From positions 1-64,000 of the forward strand of contig SSFI01000084.1 of the NCBI GenBank assembly GCA_008015325.1: a stretch of 64,000 nucleotides of DNA, given 5' to 3'. Under the pieces are notes generated by a model. The model saw only the letters and a program-made list of their open reading frames with translations. It did not search any database and had not been told where the DNA came from. Position 1 is the stretch's first letter, and every line of letters starts with the position of its first letter. The stretch comes from Rheinheimera sp. (GTDB lineage Bacteria > Pseudomonadota > Gammaproteobacteria > Enterobacterales > Alteromonadaceae). Of this stretch, positions 17,506 through 26,008 are shown one piece after another. Made by a program: the position numbers and the translations under genes.

Positions 17506-17823
17506 TTAGTCTTTGCACATATAGGATGGCGCCATGCAATCCCGGTGCCTTGGCACAGACTCCCGCGCCATGGCTTTTTCGGCGGCAATTTGTGCTGGCG
17601 TCCGGCAGACAGTATTGCCAAAACGTGAGTTCATCCGGCGTTCGGTGCGACAGATATAACCCTGTTTTTCCAGGGTGCCATCAGGTGGGGCTACTTTTTT
17701 CTTTTCGATGGTATTGGCTTTGACCACGTTGGTCTTGGCGATGCGGGAAAAACTGTCCGGCGCAGTACTGCCACAAGCGGTTAATAACAAAGTACAGGCT
17801 GCCACACATAACATTTTATACAT
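17506..17823 (-). CDS. Cys-pair small lipoprotein A
   Basis: A 105-residue lipoprotein with an MYK start, a hydrophobic core and lipobox LTAC (Cys about residue 17). The mature part has a conserved block YICRTERRMNSRF...VCRT (about residues 58-78), with two Cys 15 residues apart, and a second Cys pair at the C-terminus, all suitable for disulfides in the periplasm. It is clearly paralogous to the lipoprotein at 18877-19188 (shared TNVVKAN, IEKK, YICRTER, VCRTP, PRHR) and more distantly to that at 62413-62727. The ATG at 17823 has AAGGA 8-9 nt upstream. The function is unknown. Confidence 0.75.
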   Translation of the reverse strand: MYKMLCVAACTLLLTACGSTAPDSFSRIAKTNVVKANTIEKKKVAPPDGTLEKQGYICRTERRMNSRFGNTVCRTPAQIAAEKAMARESVPRHRDCMAPSYMCKD

Positions 17824-18026
17824 CTGAATTGTCCTTATTCTGAGTACACGGCAGTTTGACGTTAGCACGAAGTTAGCAGTTGTACAATTAATGCCCGGTT
17901 TCGTAAGCAAATGTCAACATGATGACTGGCTAACTGATTCTTAAAGTGAAGCCGGACATCCGCGCTTGGCAGCAGGCTGCCGGATCGGCGACAATCGGCG
18001 CTTTGCCGCAGTTGCAGGAGATGAAG

Positions 18027-18812
18027 ATGTTTGCCGCTAATTTTGACCTCGCTTTATATGCCCGCCGGATTGGTCTTGATCACATGCCAGCGGCGACAGC
18101 ATTCGATGCTGCTGCGCTGCAGAGCATGATGCAGGCGCAACTGCGTCGTATCACTTTTGAAAATCTCGATGTGCAGGCCGGCAAAATTGTGTCTTTGGTG
18201 CCGGAAGAGATTGTCAGCAAAATCGTCGGTGCGGACGGCCAGGCTAAACGTGGTGGTTATTGTTATGAATTAAACGGCTTGTTTGCCATGGCACTGACCG
18301 CGCTGCAGATCCCGTACTTTTTTGTAGCCTGCCGGCCAATGTTTTATCCGATGCGCCGGCCAAAAACTCATATGGCATTGGTAGTGACTATTGGCGCTGA
18401 GCGTTATCTGTGTGATTTAGGTTTCGGCAGTTACGGTATGCGGGCGCCGCTGGCATTGTCGCAGGTGAATCTGCCGCAGCAACAGGACTTTGACCAGTTC
18501 CGTCTGACCATGCCCACACCGGGCGATTATGTGCTGCAGGCGGAAATTGACGGCAATTGGGTCAGCCAGTTTGGTTTTGATTTACATCCGGCCGAGTGGA
18601 TTGATTTTATGCCGGCCAATTATCTGAATTCGACGCATCCGGATACTGTTTTTGTGCAAAAGTTGTTGCTGATCCGCCAACATGCGCAAGGGCGCACTAT
18701 GCTGGTCGGGCGTGAGCTGAAGCAGAGTATTGCCGGCGTGACACAGAGCCGGGAGATTAGCGATGCAGAGTTAGCGACGGTCTTGCACAACGAATTTGGT
18801 CTGGTGCAATAA
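18027..18812 (+). CDS. arylamine N-acetyltransferase
   Basis: A 261-residue cytosolic enzyme that transfers acetyl from acetyl-CoA to arylamines, hydrazines or related amines. The Cys-His-Asp triad is visible: RGGYCYELN (about residue 75), KTHMALVV (about 115) and LCDLGFGSYG (about 130), with the usual ITFENLD near residue 40. I chose the ATG at 18027 because AGGAG sits at the normal 6-nt spacing; the in-frame ATG at 18021 directly abuts the site. It sits between two paralogous lipoprotein genes on the other strand. Confidence 0.9.
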   Translation: MFAANFDLALYARRIGLDHMPAATAFDAAALQSMMQAQLRRITFENLDVQAGKIVSLVPEEIVSKIVGADGQAKRGGYCYELNGLFAMALTALQIPYFFVACRPMFYPMRRPKTHMALVVTIGAERYLCDLGFGSYGMRAPLALSQVNLPQQQDFDQFRLTMPTPGDYVLQAEIDGNWVSQFGFDLHPAEWIDFMPANYLNSTHPDTVFVQKLLLIRQHAQGRTMLVGRELKQSIAGVTQSREISDAELATVLHNEFGLVQ

Positions 18813-18833
18813 CCCGGCCAGCAGATTTAAACA

Positions 18834-18861
18834 AAAAAACCGCAGTTGTCTGCGGTTTTTT
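18834..18861. terminator. bidirectional terminator
   Basis: AAAAAACCGCAG, loop TTGT, CTGCGGTTTTTT: a perfect stem with A and T tracts on both sides, between the convergent acetyltransferase and lipoprotein B genes. It can serve both. Confidence 0.9.
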
Positions 18862-18876
18862 ATGCAGCACAGTGGC

Positions 18877-19188
18877 TTAGTTACAAATCGAACCGGCAGC
18901 ACATTCGCGATGGCGTGGTAATGCTTCTTTCGCGGCTTGTTTTTCTGCTTCGATTTGCTCTGGTGTCCGGCATACTTTTTTACCAAAACGGGTGCCCAGC
19001 GGACGTTCGGTGCGGCAGATGTAGCCATCTTTTTCTGCCGAGCCATCCGGCGCTGCGCCGCGTTTTTTCTCAATATCGTTGGCTTTCACTACATTGGTTT
19101 TGCTGATGTCTGAACCAGTTGTATTGTTGGTGCTGCCGCAGCCGGCGAGCAGGGCGCCAAGGCACAGCGCAATGATGATTTTATACAT
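18877..19188 (-). CDS. Cys-pair small lipoprotein B
   Basis: A 103-residue lipoprotein with lipobox LAGC (Cys about residue 17). It shares with lipoprotein A (17506-17823) the order TNVVKAN, IEKK, PDG, YICRTER, VCRTP, PRHR and a final Cys pair. The spacing of the central Cys pair (C-R-x-E ... R-F-G-x-x-V-C-R-T) is the same. A GGAG-type site is present upstream. The two copies flank the acetyltransferase gene, suggesting duplication. The function is unknown; exposure to the periplasm is inferred from the lipobox. Confidence 0.75.
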   Translation of the reverse strand: MYKIIIALCLGALLAGCGSTNNTTGSDISKTNVVKANDIEKKRGAAPDGSAEKDGYICRTERPLGTRFGKKVCRTPEQIEAEKQAAKEALPRHRECAAGSICN

Positions 19189-19430
19189 GGTCTTTCTCCG
19201 TTGGTGCGCTGAAAAACAGGCGCTGATCTAAGCGAACTTGTGTGTTCAACACCTTAACAGCTGGATGATCTGCAATCAATCTTTGATGAGATAGTTACAG
19301 TTTGTAACAAATCCCACTGTCACCACCGCGATTGACAGATGCTGGCACGCGATAAAGCTGCTGCCGCAGCAACGGCAATTGTTTTATGCTGGGTTGATAT
19401 CGCGGAAATCACGCCAACAAAAGCAGGAAC

Positions 19431-20618
19431 ATGATGAAATTCAGCAAAATAGCTATGCTCTGCAGCCTGATGGCGCTGCAGGCCCACACCGCCCAGGCTG
19501 CAGATCTGGCTGCAGAAGCACAACGCATCGCCCAGCAATATTTGCTGATCGACACCCACATCGATGTGCCATACCGTTTACAGGAGCATTGGGAAGACGT
19601 TACTCAGGCTACCGCCAAAGGCGAATTTGATTACCCGCGGGCGAAACAAGGCGGCCTGAATGCGCCATTTATGTCGGTGTATATTCCGGCGTCTTATGAA
19701 AAAACCGGTGGCGGCGAGCTGCTGGCCAATCAGCTGATTGATTCGATGGAAGCTTTAGTCGGCCGCGCATCGGACAAATTTGCCATGGCCTATCGCAGTG
19801 ACGACCTCGCTGCACAGTTTAAACAAGATAAAATTTCGCTGGCGCTTGGTATGGAAAACGGCACGCCGATCAACGGTAAACTGGAAAACTTACGGCATTT
19901 TTACCAGCGCGGTATTCGGTACGTCACACTGGCACATTCTGAATCCAACCATATTGCCGACTCCAGCTACGACCTGCGCCGGCCGCACAAAGGCTTAAGC
20001 CCATTTGGTGAACAGGTGGTGGCCGAGATGAACAAACTCGGCATGATGATCGACATTTCCCACGTCTCCGACGCCGCTTTTTACAAAGTACTGAGCCTGA
20101 CCAAAGCGCCGGTGATTGCCTCGCACTCGTCACTGCGGGCTTTTGTGCCGGGTTTTGAGCGCAATATGGACGACAAAATGATCCAGGCCCTGGCGAAAAA
20201 TGGCGGGGTCATTCAGATTAACTTCGGCTCGTCTTTTGTCATCAGCCAGGCCAATCAGTGGGGCCTGCAATTTAAAGCTGCAGCCAAAGCGGCTGGCAAA
20301 TCGCAGGATGATGCGGCGTATCGCGCTGAATATCTGCAAAAACATCCCTATCCCTTTGCCAATGTTGAGACTGTGCTGAAACATATCGACCATGTGGTTA
20401 AGCTGGTTGGCATTGACCATGTCGGTATCGGTTCAGATTTTGACGGTGTTGGCGATTCGCTGCCGGATGGCCTGAAAGATGTGTCGATGTATCCGAACCT
20501 GATCGAAGGTTTGTTAAAGCGTGGCTATAGCGAAGCGGATATTGTCAAAATCATGTCCGGTAATTTGCTGCGGGTCTGGCGCCAGGTTGAAGCTGTGGCT
20601 GCCGCCAGTCAAGCTTAA
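19431..20618 (+). CDS. membrane dipeptidase, peptidase family M19
   Basis: A 395-residue exported zinc dipeptidase of the renal dipeptidase type. The signal peptide ends near HTAQA (residue 22). Metal-binding motifs in order are DTHIDVP (about 38-44, H-x-D), the Glu of GMENG (about 142), DISHVSD (His about 211), ASHSS (His about 232) and IGSDFDGVGD (about 329). It probably cleaves dipeptides or D-amino-acid dipeptides in the periplasm. AGGA precedes two adjacent ATGs (19431, 19434); the second has better spacing. The VOC gene follows after 9 bp and is probably co-transcribed. Confidence 0.88.
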   Translation: MMKFSKIAMLCSLMALQAHTAQAADLAAEAQRIAQQYLLIDTHIDVPYRLQEHWEDVTQATAKGEFDYPRAKQGGLNAPFMSVYIPASYEKTGGGELLANQLIDSMEALVGRASDKFAMAYRSDDLAAQFKQDKISLALGMENGTPINGKLENLRHFYQRGIRYVTLAHSESNHIADSSYDLRRPHKGLSPFGEQVVAEMNKLGMMIDISHVSDAAFYKVLSLTKAPVIASHSSLRAFVPGFERNMDDKMIQALAKNGGVIQINFGSSFVISQANQWGLQFKAAAKAAGKSQDDAAYRAEYLQKHPYPFANVETVLKHIDHVVKLVGIDHVGIGSDFDGVGDSLPDGLKDVSMYPNLIEGLLKRGYSEADIVKIMSGNLLRVWRQVEAVAAASQA

Positions 20619-20627
20619 GGGGTTTTG

Positions 20628-21014
20628 ATGCTCAGTGGCATGCATCATGTAGCGCTGATTTGCAATGATTATGCGCGCTCGAAAGCTTTTTACAGCGAAA
20701 CTTTGAGCCTGCGCATTCTGGCGGAACATTATCGCGAGGCGCGTGACAGCTGGAAGCTGGATTTACAGCTACCGGATGGCACACAGCTTGAGCTGTTCAG
20801 CTTTCCCGGCGCGCCGCAGCGGCCGAGCCGGCCCGAGGCGCAGGGCCTGCGGCATTTAAGTTTTGTTGTCGACGATGTGGTGGCGACTGTCGTCTGGCTG
20901 AATAGCCGCGGCGTGGCGACGGAGCCTGTACGGATAGACCCTTATACTGGTGCGGCTTTTACCTTTTTTCAGGACCCGGACGGTTTGCCGCTGGAGATTT
21001 ACCAGCGGCAGTGA
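20628..21014 (+). CDS. VOC-family glyoxalase-like protein (GloA2/YaeR type)
   Basis: A 128-residue single VOC domain. It begins HHVALICNDYARSKAFY and ends FFQDPDGLPLEIYQ, with His near the start and Glu near the end in the usual metal positions. The internal GLRHLSFVVDD fits the YaeR/GloA2 subgroup. The function is unproven in most species. The ATG at 20628 has AAGGGG upstream; the TTG just before is not preferred. It converges on the phosphatase gene with 6 bp between stops. Confidence 0.8.
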   Translation: MLSGMHHVALICNDYARSKAFYSETLSLRILAEHYREARDSWKLDLQLPDGTQLELFSFPGAPQRPSRPEAQGLRHLSFVVDDVVATVVWLNSRGVATEPVRIDPYTGAAFTFFQDPDGLPLEIYQRQ

Positions 21015-21020
21015 GGGCGG

Positions 21021-22259
21021 TTATTGCGGCGTCAGAATAGCGCTGGCGGAAGTATCTGTAGCCGTTGCCGCAGGTAACGGACTGCTACTGCCGGCCAGTT
21101 GCGCCGTCGCTGCATCCGTAGTTCCCAGCGGAATGGCTGCCGCTGCTTTGTATTGATACGCCTGATAGTCATAGCCGAGCAGTTCTGCCACAGTGCTTGC
21201 TACCTGACTTTGGCTCCAGGGCTGCTGCGTTTGCACTAAACCACGCGCCGGAATTTGTGGGCCCAGAGCGGCCAGCCAAATCTCGTCAGAACCACTGACG
21301 CCATTGCCAAAGTTCTTTAACTTCTTCATATATCCGGCAATAGCCCGGCCGCTGGCATGGTGTTGCCAGCTTTTGGCGCTGTCGCCGCGGCCATGGTCGG
21401 TGCTAATCAGCAAGGTCGTCTGGCCAGCATAAAACGGGTCACTCTGCAGTTGCTGCCATAACTCTTTGATAAAACCGTCAGTGCGGCGGATCGCCTTTAA
21501 ATACTGGTCATATTGGCCGTCGTGGGCAAAATCATCGGTTTCGCCATAAGCGATATACAGCAAGCGCGGTTTTTTCCGGGTGAGATACTCGAGCGCAAAT
21601 TGCTGGGTGAAAACATCAAGCCGTACTGCGGCCCAGGGGCTTGGTGTCTGGCGTTGCAGCTGATTCAGCAGCTTCAGCTGTGGCGTCAGCGGCCCGGCCA
21701 TTTGTTCGCTCATTGGGGCAAAGCCCGCGTTGACCGGTAATTTGCTGCGCCCGGTATTGAGGATATAAGGCAACACGTCCCAGGAGCCAAAAGCTGCGAC
21801 TTGCTGGTTCATACCTGGTTGTTGGTTCAGCCATTCCAGCACTGTGACATTGGGGTTGGCAATTTTGCCATTGCTGTTGATGGCCGGGTCCGGATAGCCG
21901 CTTAACAGCTCGTTATAACCCGGGTAAGAAAAATGCCACGGATTACTGACTTGCATCGCCGAGCCACGGCGGCGGTCACCGACCAACATGCCCTGACTGG
22001 CAATGGTCTGGTGGACAAAAGGCATCAGCTGCTGGGGGCTCGTTGGTAATTCCTCGAGCTGGTCGGCGTGGCGGATAAACTGGCTATTGCGCAAAATCTC
22101 CGGGTCAGCGCCATGAAAAACTTCCTGCCAGCGCAGGCCGTCGATACTGACCAGCACCACTTTCGGGCTTGGCACTGCAGGCGCGGGGGCAGCTTGCACC
22201 TTCAACAGTGAAGAGCAGGCAAACAGGCACAGCCAAGGGACAGACAGCTTCAGCAACAT
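21021..22259 (-). CDS. exported alkaline phosphatase-superfamily protein
   Basis: A 412-residue protein with an N-terminal signal peptide (to about residue 23) and an alkaline-phosphatase/nucleotide-pyrophosphatase fold. Metal-site motifs are VSIDGLRW (Asp near residue 39), GETDDFAHDGQYDQY (about 239, Asp and His), STDHGRGD (about 286) and the His of SWQHHASGR. The YPGYNELLSG stretch (about 112) lies where these enzymes carry the nucleophile. A low-complexity Ala/Ser/Thr tail follows residue 375. It probably hydrolyses a phosphate mono- or diester in the periplasm. GGAG lies upstream of the ATG. Confidence 0.78.
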   Translation of the reverse strand: MLLKLSVPWLCLFACSSLLKVQAAPAPAVPSPKVVLVSIDGLRWQEVFHGADPEILRNSQFIRHADQLEELPTSPQQLMPFVHQTIASQGMLVGDRRRGSAMQVSNPWHFSYPGYNELLSGYPDPAINSNGKIANPNVTVLEWLNQQPGMNQQVAAFGSWDVLPYILNTGRSKLPVNAGFAPMSEQMAGPLTPQLKLLNQLQRQTPSPWAAVRLDVFTQQFALEYLTRKKPRLLYIAYGETDDFAHDGQYDQYLKAIRRTDGFIKELWQQLQSDPFYAGQTTLLISTDHGRGDSAKSWQHHASGRAIAGYMKKLKNFGNGVSGSDEIWLAALGPQIPARGLVQTQQPWSQSQVASTVAELLGYDYQAYQYKAAAAIPLGTTDAATAQLAGSSSPLPAATATDTSASAILTPQ

Positions 22260-22509
22260 CTTTGACTCCGGTAAGTGTGGGCTTCCCGGAACTGCAGACT
22301 ACAGCGGATTTATGACAGCGCCGCGCCGTGCAGATGGCAGCGCAGTGAATCTTTGGTCACAAAACGATGACAGTTATTGTTGCTGCCGCCGCGAGCATTC
22401 GGGTATTTCTGGCGCAATTGCGACAAAGTGATGAGATATAACGAGATGTTGCAGTGCGCTGCCGAGCCAGTGTGATAACCTGCTGGTTTTTGCGTCCAGA
22501 GATTTCCAG

Positions 22510-23943
22510 ATGTCCAGCGACTTTAGCTTCCAGCAGGCTTTTGAAGCCTTTAGCAGCGCTTTGGCGAGCGTGGTGTTTTATTCGTTTAATGTCGATGGCG
22601 TTGCCATTCCGGTCACTGTGTTGTGGCTGATCACCGGCGCTATTGTCTTCACTTTATATCTGCGGTTTATCAATATTCGTGGTTTTACTCATGCCATTCG
22701 CGTGGTGCGCGGCAAATATGCCGATCCTGCCGATAAAGGCGAGATCACGCAGTTTCAGGCGTTGTCTGCGGCGCTGTCCGGTACTGTCGGCACCGGCAAT
22801 ATCGCCGGCGTGGCGGTTGCCATCACTTTAGGCGGCCCCGGCGCCACCTTCTGGATGATAGTGGCCGGCTTTTTGGGCATGACCACTAAATTTGTTGAAT
22901 GTACGCTGGCGGTGAAATACCGGCAGATTTTGCCGGACGGCACAGTCGCTGGCGGACCTATGTATTACATCAAAGCCGCGCTGGAAAAATATGGTCTGCC
23001 ACGCTTAGGTAAGTTGCTGGCCGGCTTTTTTGCGCTGGCCTGTGTGTTTGGCTCGGCTGGTTTTGTCCATGTGAATCAAGGCTTTTCCCAGGTCAAAACC
23101 GTCACCGGCTTTGATAACGCCTGGTTATTTGGGTTTATCTATGCGCTGCTGGTTGGTCTTGTCATTATTGGCGGCATTAAAGGCATAGCCCGTGTGACTG
23201 AAAAACTGGTGCCGGCGATGTGTGCGATCTATGTCGTCGGTGCGCTGACGGTGATTGGCCTCAATTACACGGAAATTCCGGCGGCACTCTGGACTATTCT
23301 CAAAGGCGCCTTTGCCCCGGAAGCGGCCTACGGCGGCATGATTGGTGTGATTATTCAGGGTTTCCGTCGTGCTGCTTATTCCAATGAAGCCGGTATCGGC
23401 TCTTCACCTATTGCCCACGCGGCGGCACGCACTAACGACCCGGTGTCCGAAGGTTTTGTCGGGTTGCTCGAACCTTTTATCGATACTGTGGTGATTTGTA
23501 CCATTTCGGCGCTGTTAATCGTCATCACCGGCGCTTATCTGCAGACCGGCCTGGATGGCGTGCAAATCTCGTCTTACGCCTTCGCTACCGCATTCGAGTG
23601 GTTCCCTATAGTGCTGATGGTGGCGCTGTTGTTATTCGGCTATTCCACAGTGGTGAGTTGGGCTTATTACGGCCAAAAAGGCTGGGGCTTTTTATTTGGT
23701 GAAACCAAACACAGCATCCGCATCTACAAAGTGCTGATTTGTTCAGTAGTGGCGATTGGTGCTGTGCCGAATGTATTGGCCGTGTTTGATTTTATCGACT
23801 CGATGATTTTCCTGATGGCGGTGCCGAATATTCTGGCGCTGTATTTGTTATTACCGGAAGTACGGCAGGATTTGCAGGCCTACTTAAAGAAAATCGCCGC
23901 CAATAAAACCACAGCAGTGCAAAAGGAGGCGCCGGCCGCATGA
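22510..23943 (+). CDS. sodium:alanine symporter, AGCS family
   Basis: A 477-residue inner-membrane carrier with about 11 hydrophobic segments. Signature stretches are ALSGTVGTGNIAGVA (about residues 88-102), GPGATFWMIVAGFLGM (about 109-124) and FRRAAYSNEAGIGSSPIAHAAA (in two parts, about 286-307), characteristic of Na+- or H+-coupled alanine/glycine carriers. It should import alanine or glycine. It overlaps the flavin reductase gene by 4 nt (ATGA). About 250 bp of non-coding sequence precede it, in which I recognise no specific site. Confidence 0.9.
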   Translation: MSSDFSFQQAFEAFSSALASVVFYSFNVDGVAIPVTVLWLITGAIVFTLYLRFINIRGFTHAIRVVRGKYADPADKGEITQFQALSAALSGTVGTGNIAGVAVAITLGGPGATFWMIVAGFLGMTTKFVECTLAVKYRQILPDGTVAGGPMYYIKAALEKYGLPRLGKLLAGFFALACVFGSAGFVHVNQGFSQVKTVTGFDNAWLFGFIYALLVGLVIIGGIKGIARVTEKLVPAMCAIYVVGALTVIGLNYTEIPAALWTILKGAFAPEAAYGGMIGVIIQGFRRAAYSNEAGIGSSPIAHAAARTNDPVSEGFVGLLEPFIDTVVICTISALLIVITGAYLQTGLDGVQISSYAFATAFEWFPIVLMVALLLFGYSTVVSWAYYGQKGWGFLFGETKHSIRIYKVLICSVVAIGAVPNVLAVFDFIDSMIFLMAVPNILALYLLLPEVRQDLQAYLKKIAANKTTAVQKEAPAA

Positions 23944-24572
23944 TTTTTGACTGCAACACTTTAACCGCTGCCGAGCTCTATCCGCTGCTCGCCGGCACTA
24001 TAGTACCGAGGCCTATCGCCTGGGTCAGCACTTTAAACGAAAACGGCCAGAGCAATCTGGCACCTTTCAGTTTCTTTCAGCTGGTCTGTGATGCGCCGCC
24101 GACGTTGATGTTGTCGGTCAATCGCAAAGCCGGTGGCGCGCAAAAAGACACAGCGCGTAATATCGCCGCCACTTGCCAGTTGGTGGTGCATCTGGTCAGC
24201 CCCGGCGATTTAGCGCTGATGAACGCCAGCGCCGGTGATTATGCGCCCGATGTCAGTGAAATCGAGGCGCTGCAAATCGCCACTGTGCCGGCCTTAAAAG
24301 TGCGACCGCCGCGGCTGGCGCACAGCCTGGTCAGTTTTGAATGTGAATGTGTGAGCTTAAGCGCTTATCCGGCTGAGGCGCCGGCCTGCGACCTGATCCT
24401 GGCCAAAGTGTTGTGTCTGCATATCGATGACAGTCTGCTCAACAGTGAAGGCCGAATCCGCCATGACCAGATTGACTGGCTGGCGCGTCTGGGTGGCCAG
24501 TGGTATTGCCACAGCCAACACGACGACAATTTGACCTTGGCGCGGCCAAATCAGGCCACGCCAAGACGGTAA
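23940..24572 (+). CDS. flavin reductase-like FMN-binding split-barrel protein
   Basis: A 210-residue protein of the flavin reductase-like domain. It has PRPIAWVSTLNENGQSNLAPF near residue 23 (in part, the flavin-phosphate-binding strand-loop), FFQLVCDAPPTLMLSV, and a late FECE segment. Such proteins reduce FMN or bind it; the partner is unknown. It is translationally coupled to the alanine symporter through a 4-nt overlap, though a functional link is not obvious. It converges on the DUF3010 gene with 9 bp between stops. Confidence 0.8.
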   Translation: MIFDCNTLTAAELYPLLAGTIVPRPIAWVSTLNENGQSNLAPFSFFQLVCDAPPTLMLSVNRKAGGAQKDTARNIAATCQLVVHLVSPGDLALMNASAGDYAPDVSEIEALQIATVPALKVRPPRLAHSLVSFECECVSLSAYPAEAPACDLILAKVLCLHIDDSLLNSEGRIRHDQIDWLARLGGQWYCHSQHDDNLTLARPNQATPRR

Positions 24573-24581
24573 GCAAAGGGT

Positions 24582-25004
24582 TTAGTTGATCAGGTAAGCG
24601 TAGGCGGTGGTAAAAGCGACTTCCTGAAAACCTTTTAAGCCGGTTTCTTTAAAATCTATTGGAATTGGGTTGGCCGCCAGTTTCAGTTTCATCGCGGCGT
24701 TGGTGGCAATCACAGTGTCGACGGTCGGGATCAGCTGCAGCGCCGCTTCGATTTTAAAGCCCACCGCAGAGCCGGCGAATTTGCCTTTTTGCGCGCGTTC
24801 ACGAATGACGAACTTTTCGATTTTATAATCTTCAGCCAACTTGGCCATGGCGAACTGGAACTTGCGCATGTTGTCCAGTTCCTGGTCTTTCACCAGTTGG
24901 ACCCGCACGGTACGGCAATCCGGCAATGACATCAGGCCGTCTTTAAATTCCATCAAACACAAAATGGCATCGTTGCCAGTGATATCTACGCCACAAATCC
25001 GCAT
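24582..25004 (-). CDS. DUF3010 family protein
   Basis: A 140-residue soluble protein starting RICGVDITGNDAILCL, an RNase H/RuvC-like first strand with an Asp at residue 7, and containing KFVIRERAQKGKFAGSAVGF near residue 62 (in part). This matches DUF3010, a small family common in marine gammaproteobacteria. The fold suggests a nuclease-like or nucleotide-binding protein, but no activity is known to me. It stands alone between convergent flavin reductase and upstream minus-strand genes. Confidence 0.75.
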   Translation of the reverse strand: MRICGVDITGNDAILCLMEFKDGLMSLPDCRTVRVQLVKDQELDNMRKFQFAMAKLAEDYKIEKFVIRERAQKGKFAGSAVGFKIEAALQLIPTVDTVIATNAAMKLKLAANPIPIDFKETGLKGFQEVAFTTAYAYLIN

Positions 25005-25109
25005 GTTAAACCCGCCTGTCTGAACTGATTAGCCGGATATTATGCCATGTACGCACAGGCGGCCCAACTATTTCAAGTCGGCCTGGTTCATGTCAGTACC
25101 GGGGCCGTG

Positions 25110-25155
25110 AAAAAACGGAGCAGCCAGCCGGGACTATCCGGCAAGGCTGCTCCGT
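25110..25155 (-). terminator. strong terminator downstream of the small TPR operon
   Basis: ACGGAGCAGCC and GGCTGCTCCGT form an 11-bp stem with a further GCCGG/CCGGC stem inside it, followed on the minus strand by six T. It lies just past the gene ending at 25172. Confidence 0.88.
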
Positions 25156-25171
25156 ACGCAGGGTTCATTGA

Positions 25172-25393
25172 TCACTGCTGAGAAATACTGCAGATTGGAC
25201 GCTGTCGCAGCTGACGATTGCGCTTACGAATCTGCATGGCGAGCTTGCGTCTTTCCTGTTCCGGGTCCCACTGGCTGACTGCAATATGCCGGCACAGTTG
25301 CCACAGACTCAGCAATTCCTGCCCCAGCTGGCGCAAACACAGCGCCATATTGCTGGTGTGGCTGAGCAGGATTGAATCGCTGGCTTTCATCAT
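25172..25393 (-). CDS. small hypothetical protein
   Basis: A protein of about 73 residues, no family recognised. The sequence is helical, rich in Leu, Gln and Arg, with a basic second half (RRKLAMQIRKRNRQLRQR), perhaps binding nucleic acid or membranes. Four in-frame ATGs lie at 25405-25390; GGAG at 25400-25403 fits a start at 25393 (6 nt) or 25390 (9 nt). It follows the TPR-like gene by about 25 bp and ends at a strong terminator, so they share a transcript. Confidence 0.45.
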   Translation of the reverse strand: MMKASDSILLSHTSNMALCLRQLGQELLSLWQLCRHIAVSQWDPEQERRKLAMQIRKRNRQLRQRPICSISQQ

Positions 25394-25418
25394 CATGATC
25401 TCCATCTTTGTACTGCGC

Positions 25419-25871
25419 TTAGTCGGCCGTACCTGCGCTGTTCAGTTGTTTCACCAGCAGCGACAGATTGTGCTTGGTGATGTCATCCGCATTCAGCTCA
25501 ACCGCCATCTGGAAGTCAGCTAAGGCACCGACTTTGTCTTGTTGCTTCAGCTTCTGTACGCCTCTGTTGTTGTAGGCGTACGCCTTCAACGTACGGCTGG
25601 CTTTGCCATGATTGCCGGCAGCATAGCGGGAGTGCATGACGGCCTGATGACAGGCGGCCTGCGCCTGCAAAGTGGCGGTAGTGGTCAGCTGCACACAGCG
25701 GTTCATCGCATCATCAAACTTCATTTCCTGTGGCGTCGGAAGGTCGGCCTGATGCTGTGCGTCGTCCTTCAGCTGGACCATTTTGTAGCTGCTTGCCTGG
25801 CCGGCAAATGCCGCCGTCAAAAAGCCCAGGATCAAAGCGGAACGGATTAAAGTTACAGTTTTAGTGTTCAT
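25419..25871 (-). CDS. exported TPR-like protein
   Basis: A 150-residue protein with a signal peptide ending near AFAGQAS (residue 27). The C-terminal part (about residues 95-140) has a tetratricopeptide-like pair with AYNNRGVQKLKQQDKVGALADF and AVELNADD (in part), a usual TPR pattern (A-x-x-N-R-G ... G-A-x-x-D-F-x-x-A). Two Cys (C-x(n)-C about residues 59 and 73) may pair. It is probably a periplasmic protein-binding helper. GGAGG lies 8 nt upstream of the ATG at 25871, deciding the start over an upstream ATG. Confidence 0.6.
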   Translation of the reverse strand: MNTKTVTLIRSALILGFLTAAFAGQASSYKMVQLKDDAQHQADLPTPQEMKFDDAMNRCVQLTTTATLQAQAACHQAVMHSRYAAGNHGKASRTLKAYAYNNRGVQKLKQQDKVGALADFQMAVELNADDITKHNLSLLVKQLNSAGTAD

Positions 25872-26008
25872 CAGATTTTCCTCCATCACACAGCAGTCGT
25901 TACTGCTGTTGAGATGAATGGTAGAGCTGTTCCCGGCTTGCTGACAAACGAGAAAATTGCAGCCGACAGCTGATGCAAATTCAGCTGTCGGCGCGGGATA
26001 GATTTGTT

